DNA of 64,000 nt from Enterococcus rivorum. Its GTDB lineage: Bacteria > Bacillota > Bacilli > Lactobacillales > Enterococcaceae. Of the stretch, positions 47,919 to 57,214 are shown one piece after another. Under the pieces are notes generated by a model. The model saw nothing but the letters and a program-made list of their open reading frames with translations. It was not told the DNA's origin and did not search any database. The stretch is from the NCBI RefSeq assembly GCF_001742285.1, contig NZ_MIEK01000001.1, positions 186,001 through 250,000 on the forward strand, written 5' to 3'. Each line of letters starts with the position of its first letter. Positions within the stretch are counted from its first letter, which is position 1. The position numbers and the translations under genes are program-made.

Positions 47919-48956
47919 ATGTCAAAACCACTATACCAAAAAATTATGGATGACCTATTACAAGCGATGCGAAATGGACAGTTGCCTGAACACGCACAAC
48001 TGCCGACAGAAAAAGAGTTATCCCAAACATACGGCGTTAGCCGAATTACATCAAAACGAGCGTTAACAGAACTAGAAAGTCAAGGACTCATCTATCGAAT
48101 TCAAGGCAAGGGGAGCTATGTTCAAACGAAAAAAAAGCAACAGAAAAAAGTTTCCCGAATTTTATTTTTAATTCCTTTCGTGAACGACCTTTCACTTGGA
48201 AATTTTAACGAAGGTCTAGCTCCTGTAACCAGCGCTCATCAGTATGAAGTAATCATGTCTTCTGCAGAATTTTTAATTAATAAGCAGGCTGCGGATATTA
48301 TCGAAGATTTTGACGGAATGATTTACTATGCGCATAATACAGAGGATTTTTTAGATACGTTATTTGAGTTATCGATTGCTCAGTTTCCGGTCATTATTTT
48401 AGATAAAAAAATTCACGACCTCCCTTATCCAACCGTTCAATCTGACAATTTTTCTGGTGGTGAGATGGCTACTAAACAATTGATTGCTCAAGGTCACCAG
48501 CGAATTGCTTATATTTTTGGTGAATCAACATTGCCTCAGTCCGTCCGTCAGCGTTATTTAGGTTACCTTCATGCAACCAACGAGCATAAGCTTGCCTTCC
48601 ACACGGCAATAACTGATAAGCAAGCTTTTTTGACCAATGATGTTCTTACTTACCTTAATGAACAGCACATTACTGGCGTTGTTTGTGAAAATGATTTAGT
48701 CGGTATTTCTTTAATGAACCAAGCAAAACAAGTCAACGTTGATATACCAACTCAACTGTCTGTAATTGGCTTTGATAACATTCAAGCGGCTGCCCTAGTT
48801 AATCCAGCACTCACAACCATTGCTCAAGACTTTGAAGGCATGGGTAAGCTAGCAGGTGAACTTTTGATTAACTGGATTGAAAAGCAAATCGTACCAACAG
48901 ATCAACAAATTTCAGTTCAACTAATTATCCGAAATTCAACAAAGGAGAACGATTAA
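47919..48956 (+). CDS. GntR-type regulator with LacI-like sensor domain (AraR architecture)
   Basis: A 345-residue protein. The winged helix-turn-helix (1-70, PLYQKIMDDLLQAMRNGQLP and LPTEKELSQTYGVSRITSKR) is fused to a periplasmic-binding-like sensor (about 78-340, GHQRIAYIFGES, GVVCENDLVGISLMNQA, LSVIGFDNIQAAALVNPALT). The start at 47919 follows AGGAGA by 7 bases; the reading frame extends further upstream across the promoter and is not used. It probably represses this locus until an N-glycan-derived sugar binds. The stop codon abuts the GH92 ATG. Confidence 0.92.
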   Translation: MSKPLYQKIMDDLLQAMRNGQLPEHAQLPTEKELSQTYGVSRITSKRALTELESQGLIYRIQGKGSYVQTKKKQQKKVSRILFLIPFVNDLSLGNFNEGLAPVTSAHQYEVIMSSAEFLINKQAADIIEDFDGMIYYAHNTEDFLDTLFELSIAQFPVIILDKKIHDLPYPTVQSDNFSGGEMATKQLIAQGHQRIAYIFGESTLPQSVRQRYLGYLHATNEHKLAFHTAITDKQAFLTNDVLTYLNEQHITGVVCENDLVGISLMNQAKQVNVDIPTQLSVIGFDNIQAAALVNPALTTIAQDFEGMGKLAGELLINWIEKQIVPTDQQISVQLIIRNSTKEND

Positions 48957-51101
48957 ATGCTTCTTAATCTTATTGATACAAGACACGGTACCAATAACCA
49001 GTATTCCTTTTCAAACGGTAATTGTTTACCTTACACAGGCGTTCCTTTTGGAATGAACTACTTCGCTCCTCAAACCAACGGCGATAATGGTAGTTGGTGG
49101 TTTCATCCTGAAGATCGTATTTTTCAAGGCTTTCGTTTAACGCATCAGCCTAGCCCATGGATGGGCGATTTTAGTCACTTAGTAGTATTGCCATTTAATG
49201 GAGAATTAAAAGAAGAAACCTTATTCCAGGCACAATCTTCTTATCGACCAAGTGAAAGCGTTTTTAATCCTAGCTACTTAAAAATTACCGAACAACGTTA
49301 CCAATTAACCACTCAAATGATCCCTAGTATGTATGGCGGCGTGCTTACTATTGACTACACACAAAGAGCTGCTGGATTAATGCTTTCACTGCCTGGAAAA
49401 TACGAATTAAGGATTGAAGACCCTCACACAATCTCTGGAAAGATTATCAATTTTTCTGGCTGTGAAGATCCTAATTTTTCTTTCTTTTTCACTTTACATT
49501 TCCAACAACCACTGGCAACAGAAAGCTTTGGGGAGAAAATCGGGGCAAATAAATGTCTGACAGTTTCTTTTGGTGATATTTCAGAACAAGTCATTCAATT
49601 CGGTACTTCTTTCATTAGCGACAAACAAGCAAAATTGAACTTGGCTCGTGAAATTGAATGGGCACCAAAAGATTATTTAAGTAACTCAGAACAACAGTGG
49701 CAAAACTATTTAAGCAAAATCGAAATCCATGATAAAAACAACGCACGACGTTCAACTTTTTATCATAATTTGTACCGAGCCTTTTTATTCCCTCAAACTT
49801 TTTATGAACAAGATACAGACGGGAAAATTATCCACTATGATACCTTGGCAAAAGAAGTCAAACCCGGTTATCTTTATACCAATAATGGTTTTTGGGACAC
49901 TTACAAAACAGTTTATCCGCTATATTCTTTAATCGCTGAAGAAAAATATGCAGAGATGCTGGAAGGCTTTTTGAATAATTATCGGGAAAGTGGCTATTTA
50001 CCGAAATGGTTATCACCTGATGAACGTGGTTTGATGCCTGGAACATTGATTGATGCCGTAATTGCTGATGCTGCGGTGAAAAATATTCGGCCTGATTTAA
50101 TGCCTGAATTATTAAAAGCTATGATAAAAGGTGCGACTATTCAAAGCTCTAATCCTAATTATGGTCGGCAAGGAACTAAGGACTATTTAACTTACGGCTA
50201 CGTCCCAGCCAGTTATCACGAATCCGTCAATCACACTTTAGATTACACTTACAGCGATTTTTGTATTAGTCAGGTAGCAAAAACATTGGGTAAAGCAGAT
50301 GTCGCCAACCATTATCAAACGCAAGCGAAGAACTACCTTAATATTTTTGATCCGACTACTGGATTTATGCGGGCAAAACTATCCGATGGGACTTTTAAAG
50401 AACCATTTAATTGTCACCAATGGGGAGAGGATTATGCGGAGTGTAGTGCGTGGCAAAGTAGTTTTGCAGTGTACCATGATTTTGCGGGATTAATTCAAGC
50501 TTATGGCGGAAAAGAAACGTTTCAAGAAAAACTGATTGAACTTTGCAATCAAGCCCCAACATTTGATGTTACGGGCTATGGTTTTGAGATTCATGAAATG
50601 AGCGAGATGGCTGCTACTGAATTCGGTCAACTGGCGATTTCTAATCAACCAAGTTTCCATTTTCCTTACATGTTTAATTATATCGGTAAACCTGAATTTG
50701 CCCAGCCTTTGTTAAAACAATTGATGACCCAAGTATTCAATGATAGTCCTACTGGCTACCCCGGTGATGAAGACAATGGTAGCATGGCTGGCTGGTTTAT
50801 TTTTAGTTCATTAGGACTATATCCCGTTTGCCCTGGTTCTGGTGAATATGTTGTTGGGATACCGCTATTTGACAAAGCAGTCATCCATCTCTCAAGTGGT
50901 GAAAAACTAACTATCACAGCAAAGCCAAATCAAGAACAACAGCAATTTGTCGACCATATAACATATAATGATTCGATTTACGAAAAATTGTTCTTCACCC
51001 ATGATGAGTTAACGTCTGGAGGAACCATTGATTTTTCATTAGGTATCGTCCCGCGACCAAGAGAATATACGCTAGAACAACTGCCATTTAGTTGCAATTA
51101 G
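48957..51101 (+). CDS. GH92 alpha-1,2-mannosidase
   Basis: A 714-residue enzyme of the calcium-dependent GH92 family. The N-terminal beta-sandwich begins LIDTRHGTNNQYSFSNGNCL, and the (alpha/alpha)6 barrel has DTYKTVYPLYSLI and the catalytic-region GYPGDEDNGSMAGWFIFSSLG (about residues 599-619). No signal peptide, so it acts inside the cell, unlike many Bacteroides members. It trims alpha-1,2-mannoses of high-mannose glycans. The ATG directly follows the regulator's TAA (TAAATG). The ribosome site lies in the regulator's 3' end (AAAGGAGAACG). Repeat copy C terminates the unit. Confidence 0.93.
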   Translation: MLLNLIDTRHGTNNQYSFSNGNCLPYTGVPFGMNYFAPQTNGDNGSWWFHPEDRIFQGFRLTHQPSPWMGDFSHLVVLPFNGELKEETLFQAQSSYRPSESVFNPSYLKITEQRYQLTTQMIPSMYGGVLTIDYTQRAAGLMLSLPGKYELRIEDPHTISGKIINFSGCEDPNFSFFFTLHFQQPLATESFGEKIGANKCLTVSFGDISEQVIQFGTSFISDKQAKLNLAREIEWAPKDYLSNSEQQWQNYLSKIEIHDKNNARRSTFYHNLYRAFLFPQTFYEQDTDGKIIHYDTLAKEVKPGYLYTNNGFWDTYKTVYPLYSLIAEEKYAEMLEGFLNNYRESGYLPKWLSPDERGLMPGTLIDAVIADAAVKNIRPDLMPELLKAMIKGATIQSSNPNYGRQGTKDYLTYGYVPASYHESVNHTLDYTYSDFCISQVAKTLGKADVANHYQTQAKNYLNIFDPTTGFMRAKLSDGTFKEPFNCHQWGEDYAECSAWQSSFAVYHDFAGLIQAYGGKETFQEKLIELCNQAPTFDVTGYGFEIHEMSEMAATEFGQLAISNQPSFHFPYMFNYIGKPEFAQPLLKQLMTQVFNDSPTGYPGDEDNGSMAGWFIFSSLGLYPVCPGSGEYVVGIPLFDKAVIHLSSGEKLTITAKPNQEQQQFVDHITYNDSIYEKLFFTHDELTSGGTIDFSLGIVPRPREYTLEQLPFSCN

Positions 51102-51112
51102 AGAAACTAAAA

Positions 51113-51282
51113 GAAGGTAAGACAGAAGTCGTTTTGGGGCGAGAAATTGGATCGAAAAGCGCACAATATGCTTTATTTGTTGAGTGATTTTCGGGAAATT
51201 TCCGAAGCCTCAGACTTTGGACCACCGTTTATTCGGATTAAGAGGATGAAACAAAACTGATTTTTAGTTTCGTCCCATCCTC
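51113..51282 (+). repeat. Dispersed structured repeat, copy C (full length)
   Basis: Same order as copy B, with an internal stem CGAAAA (51153-51158) / TTTTCG (51188-51193). The pair that is C-G in copy B is A-T here, a compensatory change. It follows GH92 directly. Confidence 0.82.
51242..51282 (+). terminator. GH92 terminator (3' part of copy C)
   Basis: GAGGATG (51242-51248) pairs with CATCCTC (51276-51282), with ACAAAACT/AGTTTCGT inside; TTCTAGCTATTTC follows, so termination may be partial. Confidence 0.72.
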
Positions 51283-51294
51283 TTCTAGCTATTT

Positions 51295-52794
51295 CTACTT
51301 ATCTTCTCCCACAGAATGATATTGATTCTGATATTTTTCACGGAATTCTTTGGGTGTTAAGTCATTCATTTTTTTGAAAATCTGAGAAAAATACGTGCTA
51401 TTGTTAAACCCAATTTTATCCGCAATTTCATTCACATTATCATCTGAATACAATAGTAAATTCTGCGCTTTTTTCATTCGGTATTGATTCAAATATTGAG
51501 AAAAACTCTTTTTGGTTTCCTTTTTAAAAAGCTGTCCTAAGTACATCACATTTAAATGCAGTGATTGTGCTACACTTTTTAAGGTTAGTTCACTGGCATA
51601 GTCAGAACGAATTTTATTAATCACATTTTGTACATTCTCTGAATAGTCATAAGATAACTTTTCTTTCGTGATTTGCTTAATCGTAGTCGTTAAAATCCCT
51701 TGTAATTTATCTGCATTTGACGAGTGGTTGATGTCATCTAAAATTTGCTGATACTCGCTTTCATCTAAGTGATTAAAACGTCGATAAATATCCATAAATA
51801 GCATAAACGTAATATGCCGAACATCTTCAGGGCGTGCACCAATTTTCTGTGTTTTTGCAAAGATCTCTGCAATTGTAGCTTCGATTGTCGTAAAATCGCC
51901 TACCATCAACGTTTTATTAAAATTAATAATGTCTGCAGATAAATCAAAATCATCTGAAAAAACCGAATACAGTACCTTACTGCCACTACTTTCATAAAAT
52001 TTATAGCGCTGCAATGTTTGATTCGCCTTCTCGAAGCTATCTGGAACGTCTTCCCAATCATTTACTGTTTCCCCGATACTTACTAGCCAATTCTTATCTT
52101 CACTAGATTGGAACTGATTACTTGATAACAATTGGTTTAACTGATATTTCCCCCCTTTAAAAATATGCACAACCAAACTTTTATCCCCTAAATTTCGAGT
52201 AAAAAAGAGCGTTTGTTGCTGCTCTTCCAGCCATTGTATTGCCTGTGCCTTTTCTTCTCGGGTAACTTCAATCATCAGAACTGTCCATTCAGCTTTTTCC
52301 GAGGTATTTATCAACTGGTTTAATTCTTCATAGTTATCTTTATCAATCTCTCCATTAACCCATTGCGCCAATAAAATATCGCTGTACAAACCATCTCTGG
52401 TTTCTTGTTGACTACGACTATCCAAACGCTTTTTGGCTTTTCGGACACTCTTTAACAGCTCTTGTTTGTCAACGGGTTTCATCAAATAATTGATTGCCCC
52501 AAGTTGTAGTCCGCCTTTTAAGTAATCAAATTTTTGATAGCCAGAAAGAATCATAAATTCAAATTGATTGGCGTCTTTTTGCGCAGCTTCAACAAATTCT
52601 AAACCAGTCATTTCCGGCATTGTAATGTCTGTAATCACTAAATCAATTGCTTCTATTTCCATGACCGATAGCGCTTCTTTGGCATTCCTAGCTGTTCCTT
52701 TAATCGTGAACCCTTCTTCTTCCCAAGAAATAATTTTTTTCAAGCCATTTACAATCATATATTCATCATCAACTAACAAGACATTATAATTCAT
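51295..52794 (-). CDS. YesN-type response regulator with AraC output domain
   Basis: A 499-residue protein: receiver domain (1-120, LLVDDEYMIVNGLKKII, phospho-acceptor Asp in LVITDITMPEM, KPVDKQELL), a long middle region, and a C-terminal AraC helix-turn-helix pair (about 395-495, LKSVAQSLHLNVMYLGQLFK and NEIADKIGFNNSTYFSQIFK). It is probably the activator of the importer genes. The start at 52794 follows AAGGAGC; a 17-codon extension is rejected. It overlaps the kinase gene by 11 bases. Confidence 0.92.
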   Translation of the reverse strand: MNYNVLLVDDEYMIVNGLKKIISWEEEGFTIKGTARNAKEALSVMEIEAIDLVITDITMPEMTGLEFVEAAQKDANQFEFMILSGYQKFDYLKGGLQLGAINYLMKPVDKQELLKSVRKAKKRLDSRSQQETRDGLYSDILLAQWVNGEIDKDNYEELNQLINTSEKAEWTVLMIEVTREEKAQAIQWLEEQQQTLFFTRNLGDKSLVVHIFKGGKYQLNQLLSSNQFQSSEDKNWLVSIGETVNDWEDVPDSFEKANQTLQRYKFYESSGSKVLYSVFSDDFDLSADIINFNKTLMVGDFTTIEATIAEIFAKTQKIGARPEDVRHITFMLFMDIYRRFNHLDESEYQQILDDINHSSNADKLQGILTTTIKQITKEKLSYDYSENVQNVINKIRSDYASELTLKSVAQSLHLNVMYLGQLFKKETKKSFSQYLNQYRMKKAQNLLLYSDDNVNEIADKIGFNNSTYFSQIFKKMNDLTPKEFREKYQNQYHSVGEDK

Positions 52795-54517
52795 TTTTTT
52801 GCTCCTTTTTAAACGACAGTGTAATTGAAACACCCTTCCCCTCATTCGGATTAATGTTCATCAAAAAAGTAGGGCCAAAAAAAGCACGCAACCGTTCGTT
52901 GACATTTTGTAGACCAATCGAGTCATGTAGTTCAATTTGAGTGTTGCTTAATTTCGTTCGAATCAATGCTAGTTTTTGCGTTGAGATGCCTTTTCCATTG
53001 TCACGAATCATAATTTCCACTTGCTCATCAATCAATTGAGCTTTAACGCTAATTGCATTATCATTTCTAGAAAAGTCAATCCCATGAACAAAATAATTCT
53101 CAATTAAAGGCTGAATGGCGAATTTTGGAAGTGTTAAATCTTTCAGTACATCGTCGATTTCAAAGTGATAGGCAACGCGATCCGGATAACGCATTTGATA
53201 TAAGTATACGTATTTCTCACAAAAATTTAACTCTTTGGCCAATGTCGTTGTTTTGGCCTGATCCGTATTGTTCCGTAATAACGTCGAAAATGCGTAGACC
53301 ACATCAGCCAACTCCTCACTCCCTTCACTCAGCGCATACATCCGAATATACTCTAGTGTATTATAAAGAAAATGGGGGCTAATTTGCGACTGTAGTGCTC
53401 TCATGTGTGCATCCTGTTGCTTGATTTCTAGTTTATAAATATCTGCAATATACTGTTCACTATTATCCAGCATCGTATTGATTCCTTTAGACAACTCTCT
53501 TAATTCAAATTGAGTGGTTTTTTCATCGATTCGCGTGTTTAAATCTCCTTGTGAGACCCGTGCCATTGAATCCATAATAATATCAACTTGGTGAGAATAT
53601 TTGGTAAATGTCCGATACAATAAATATAACAATAGTAAAATTAAGACAATTCCCCCTACTATTAAGATACGCAAATCCCAGAATACATGTTTAAAAATTT
53701 TCTCTTTTGAGATGGTCACTAAAATATCAAACCCACTCGTCGTTTGAAGATACTCCAACTGATTCTTTTCTTTCAGTGTTTGAATAGGTAATTGGGAATT
53801 CTTTTTCATTTCTTGTTGAATCAACTGTAAATCATTTTGTTTTGGACTTTCTGAATAAACTAATAGTTGATAAGCTGTATTTGAAAAAACATAGGCCGAT
53901 AGTCCCCCGAAAGAAGTCAAATTAGCCAGGCTATCCAACATATCTTTTTTAGAAAATTCAACATAAAAACTTCCCAAAACTTCAAGGGTAACTTGATTGG
54001 TAATCGGATAAGCCAAATAAAATTTATTATTCAACTGTGGTGAGCCACTTTTTTTGATCCCACCTTTATTAGACAAGGTTGATAGGTAATACCCATCATA
54101 ATTATTTAGCACTATCGCAATAGACTCAATATTATCGTACATTGTATAGAAATTTCGCACTTGTCCTGGCAAAAACAAATAATTTCCTGATGCCAATTGT
54201 TGGTCGTAAGAATAGTTTAAATAATTAGAGATTGGCAAGTCCATATAGCGATTCAAGCTATTGATTTTCTCTTGATTATCGGTCAAATTATTCAACATGG
54301 TTTTTCCCTGCATGTTTTTATCATTAATTGAACGACTAATCATATCAACTGCTTCCTGTACCGTAATTTGCCCTCTTCCCATTGACTGCCACAAAGTATT
54401 TATACCAATGCTAAACATACCAAACAAAATCACCACGACTAAAATTAGCGCATAATTTTTCAACAATCGATTCAGCAAAGTTTTTTCGTTTAAAGAAGAA
54501 GGCTTCGTTTTACGCAT
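52784..54517 (-). CDS. YesM-type sensor histidine kinase
   Basis: A 577-residue membrane kinase: a transmembrane segment at about 22-45, an extracellular sensor (about 46-280, dCache-like), a second transmembrane segment (about 284-305), HAMP (about 306-360), the His_kinase domain with QSQISPHFLYNTLEYIRMYA, and an HATPase domain with RDNGKGIS and GIGLQN-like DSIGLQNVNERL. Two ATGs 18 bases apart are possible; neither has a strong ribosome site, and the inner is chosen. It overlaps the YesL-like gene by 8 bases. Confidence 0.9.
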   Translation of the reverse strand: MRKTKPSSLNEKTLLNRLLKNYALILVVVILFGMFSIGINTLWQSMGRGQITVQEAVDMISRSINDKNMQGKTMLNNLTDNQEKINSLNRYMDLPISNYLNYSYDQQLASGNYLFLPGQVRNFYTMYDNIESIAIVLNNYDGYYLSTLSNKGGIKKSGSPQLNNKFYLAYPITNQVTLEVLGSFYVEFSKKDMLDSLANLTSFGGLSAYVFSNTAYQLLVYSESPKQNDLQLIQQEMKKNSQLPIQTLKEKNQLEYLQTTSGFDILVTISKEKIFKHVFWDLRILIVGGIVLILLLLYLLYRTFTKYSHQVDIIMDSMARVSQGDLNTRIDEKTTQFELRELSKGINTMLDNSEQYIADIYKLEIKQQDAHMRALQSQISPHFLYNTLEYIRMYALSEGSEELADVVYAFSTLLRNNTDQAKTTTLAKELNFCEKYVYLYQMRYPDRVAYHFEIDDVLKDLTLPKFAIQPLIENYFVHGIDFSRNDNAISVKAQLIDEQVEIMIRDNGKGISTQKLALIRTKLSNTQIELHDSIGLQNVNERLRAFFGPTFLMNINPNEGKGVSITLSFKKEQKNEL

Positions 54518-55124
54518 GTAACCCCAACCGCTCATCGATTGTTTCCCGCCATGATTTTGTTGCAGTAAAGCTCCAAAGTTGCATCATCGAAAACGTTCCA
54601 AATAAAATTAGACCTTTAAACTTCCAAGTGACAAACAAAAGAACCGCTATACCGATTGCAATTTTTAATAGATTAGTAAAATTAGATAACGTTGAAATAA
54701 ATGCTAGTTTCAATAAATTTTTTAACCCGATTTCATAAAAGCTGTCCAATAATAACGCATATTGAAAGGTAACCAGTCCATAAATCATGGCAAATACTAA
54801 GAGAAAATCAACCACTAAAAAAAGCAGTCCTTGGATTTGAACCGACAAAAACAGATTGTACGCCAAAAGACCTAGTAACAAGATAACGCCGTAAAAAAGA
54901 ATATTTCCTCGAATAAAGTTCTGCTTAAACCGCTCCCAGCCTTCTTTTAGTGTAATCTCCTTATAATCGAACTCATGACGAACAAACAAATCATTGATTG
55001 TTTTTAGAGCAGGGCCAACCCCAACGACTACTAACCCACAACAGCTAAACAACCAGAAAAATAAATTCAGCTTTACAATCACCCAGATTTTTATGAATAA
55101 CGTTTCCAAAGCTTTTCCAACCAT
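54510..55124 (-). CDS. YesL-like DUF624 membrane protein
   Basis: A 204-residue protein with about five to six hydrophobic segments and the DUF624 start WVIVKLNLFFWLFSCCGLVVVGVGPAL. Such proteins usually sit with YesM/YesN kinases and Lpl-type importers, and their function is unknown. The ATG at 55124 has AAGGAAGAG upstream; a 33-codon extension is rejected for lack of a ribosome site. Confidence 0.85.
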   Translation of the reverse strand: MVGKALETLFIKIWVIVKLNLFFWLFSCCGLVVVGVGPALKTINDLFVRHEFDYKEITLKEGWERFKQNFIRGNILFYGVILLLGLLAYNLFLSVQIQGLLFLVVDFLLVFAMIYGLVTFQYALLLDSFYEIGLKNLLKLAFISTLSNFTNLLKIAIGIAVLLFVTWKFKGLILFGTFSMMQLWSFTATKSWRETIDERLGLHA

Positions 55125-55251
55125 TTGTCTCTTCCTTTCTCTATCCCTCATTAACATCATAAATAACTCTTGCTGGAAATCCAAATAGAAAACATAGCGA
55201 AAACGAATATCTGTTTTCGCCACGTCTCAAAAAATCTGAATAAATGGCGAA

Positions 55252-55297
55252 ACAGAAGTCGTTATTATAAAATAATCACTTCTGTCTGACCTTTTTT
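55252..55297. repeat. Palindromic element E between the lipoprotein and YesL-like genes
   Basis: ACAGAAGT (55252-55259) pairs with ACTTCTGT (55278-55285), with TTATT/AATAA inside. GAAACAGAAGTCGTT matches the 5' end of the dispersed repeat. A CCTTTTTT run follows on the plus strand, although both flanking genes are on the minus strand. Confidence 0.55.
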
Positions 55298-55305
55298 ATT
55301 GTTGT

Positions 55306-56757
55306 TTATTTTTCCAAAAACAGATCATATTGTTTTTGCATTTCTGTTAACACTTTATCATAGCCCGCACCTTTTAGTGCTTCTTTTAGTTTTGGTACTG
55401 TTTCTTCTGGATCAACTGTTCCTGTGTTTAAGCCATCTAGATATTGATTCATGACATTTGCGATGTTACTTAATTCTGTTTTTACACTAGATGTCACAAA
55501 GTTAAACCCTAGAATAGGTGAGGTTTCCGCTTCAGCAATTGTTTTATCACGTTCTTTAATCATATCATCGGTAATGCTGTCTTGTGTGTACAATATTTTA
55601 TTGTTTCCTGTATTCCAAGCAGAGAAATGGGTATTGGGTTTGTAGCCATCAAGTAATTTGATTTTATCGTCCTTCCCTTCAATTTTCTCCCAGGCTTCGC
55701 CTTCAATCCCCCAAACTAAACCATTTAACAATTCAGGATTACTATTAATTTGTCCTAATACTTCTACAGATTTTTCTTTATTTTTAGACGTATTTGAAAC
55801 GACGAAGTTTGCCATTTGGGCTTGAGCGGTTGACTTCAAGGGAATGGTAAATGCTTTAGAAACCAATTCTTGCCCAGCAGCATTACTTAAAATTGTATCA
55901 CCATAATCGTAAGGACCTTGTGTTTCTTGACGAATGAACCAAGTATTTCCTTCAAGTGGATACTCTGTATTACTTGTTGCTGCATCAGATGGAATGTATC
56001 CTGCTTGATACCATTTGTGCATGATTTTTAGTGAATCCATAAAGTCTTCATTTTCATATTGATTGATAATTTTTGTCGAATCTCCATTTAAATCCACTGC
56101 AAACGGATAATTATTCCCAATAGGAAAATCGAAATCTCCTTGCACTTTAAACCCTTGCCCAATCGCAAAGGCAGCGGTGTTTGGGCTTTTTTCATGAAAC
56201 GTTTTTAGGACAGTCTCAGCATCCTGATAAGACTCAATGTCATCAATTGATAGATTATATTTATCTAGATATTGCTTGTTAAATGTTAGCACTTGTTGGG
56301 AATAAACATTTCCATTCACCGGAAACGCATACAATTTACCATCAACTAAATTCCCTTTGATGTATGCTTCATCTAACTGATCATAGGCATCTTTGGCATA
56401 TTTTGGTGCTAAATCAGTTAAATCAGCAAAGGCTCCTTTTTGTGCATTCGGCACATAATTATCAGCAAACGCAATATCATAATTTTCACCTGAAGAAACA
56501 ATGACACTCATTTTCTTTTGATAGTCTCCCCAGCCAATATACTGAATATTTAACTTTACACCTGTTTTTTCTTCAATCTTCTTATTAGCAATTTCCATCA
56601 AGTCATCATAATTCTCCGGCTTATCACCAATTTGATACATTAATAATGTCTTCTCATCTGCATTCTTACTACTGCCACTGCTACCACCACAAGCTGTTAA
56701 AGCACCTAAAAGAACAACCGTAGCACTAATACTGAACACTTTTTTCCAGATTTTCAT
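55306..56757 (-). CDS. Oligosaccharide-binding lipoprotein of an ABC importer (LplA/YtcQ type)
   Basis: A 483-residue family 1 solute-binding protein. The signal peptide ends in a lipobox LTAC (MKIWKKVFSISATVVLLGAL...TACGG), with a serine-rich linker, then DKPENYDDLMEIANKKIEEKTGVKLNIQYIG. Long proteins of this type bind oligosaccharides and partner with LplB/LplC permeases. The start at 56757 follows AGGAGG; the frame extends 52 codons upstream into the hairpin array but lacks a start signal. N-glycan binding is inferred from neighbours. Confidence 0.9.
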   Translation of the reverse strand: MKIWKKVFSISATVVLLGALTACGGSSGSSKNADEKTLLMYQIGDKPENYDDLMEIANKKIEEKTGVKLNIQYIGWGDYQKKMSVIVSSGENYDIAFADNYVPNAQKGAFADLTDLAPKYAKDAYDQLDEAYIKGNLVDGKLYAFPVNGNVYSQQVLTFNKQYLDKYNLSIDDIESYQDAETVLKTFHEKSPNTAAFAIGQGFKVQGDFDFPIGNNYPFAVDLNGDSTKIINQYENEDFMDSLKIMHKWYQAGYIPSDAATSNTEYPLEGNTWFIRQETQGPYDYGDTILSNAAGQELVSKAFTIPLKSTAQAQMANFVVSNTSKNKEKSVEVLGQINSNPELLNGLVWGIEGEAWEKIEGKDDKIKLLDGYKPNTHFSAWNTGNNKILYTQDSITDDMIKERDKTIAEAETSPILGFNFVTSSVKTELSNIANVMNQYLDGLNTGTVDPEETVPKLKEALKGAGYDKVLTEMQKQYDLFLEK

Positions 56758-56779
56758 TTGAATACCTCCTAATTTTAAA

Positions 56780-57197
56780 AGCTGAATGAACTCGGTAGTA
56801 TCGACGAAAAATAGGAAAAGTTGGGTGTGACGCTTTCTGTCACAAACAACTTTTATCTTTTTTACGAGATACTGGTTCATGAAGCTAGATAACTTAAAAG
56901 CTGAGTAGGTCATTTAACTTTGTTAAAAAGCAAGAAAACATAACTGAGGCGTCCTTTGCCTCATACTAAGTTTCAGCTTTTTTCCGAAAGGTTGACCTGC
57001 AAAGCTGGATAGATAAAAGCTGAATGAACTGAGCAACATCGACGAAAAATAGAAAAAGTTGAGTGTGATGCTTTTTGTCACAAATATCTTTTATCTTTTT
57101 TCGAGATGCTGATTCAAAAAACTAGATAACTTAAAAGCTAAGAAGGTTCTTTAACCTTGTTTTAACTTTTTTTCAAAAAACTAACCTGAACGTTAGA
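56780..57197. repeat. Tandem array of four 119-bp hairpin units
   Basis: Units begin with AAAAGCT at 56780, 56899, 57018 and 57136 (periods 119, 119, 118). Unit 1 nests AGCT/AGCT, ATGAAC (56786) / GTTCAT (56875), AGTATC (56797) / GATACT (56868), AAAAGTTG (56816) / CAACTTTT (56847) and TGTGAC (56826) / GTCACA (56839). Unit 2 has AGGTCA (56907) / TGACCT (56993), AAAAAGC/GCTTTTT and TGAGGC/GCCTCA. Unit 3 repeats unit 1 with paired changes; unit 4 is shorter. Units 1 and 3, and 2 and 4, are most alike. This fills the 457-base gap before the binding-protein gene; no gene is seen in it. Confidence 0.85.
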
Positions 57198-57214
57198 TAA
57201 CAGTTAAATATATT

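Noticed and set aside
56758-56913. N-terminal 52-residue extension of the binding lipoprotein
   Set aside because: It would bury the signal peptide and lipobox inside the protein, lacks a ribosome site and overlaps the hairpin array. The ATG at 56757 follows AGGAGG.
56780-57197. CRISPR array
   Set aside because: The four units are whole 119-bp repeats with internal pairing and no unique spacers between short repeats; no cas genes are near.
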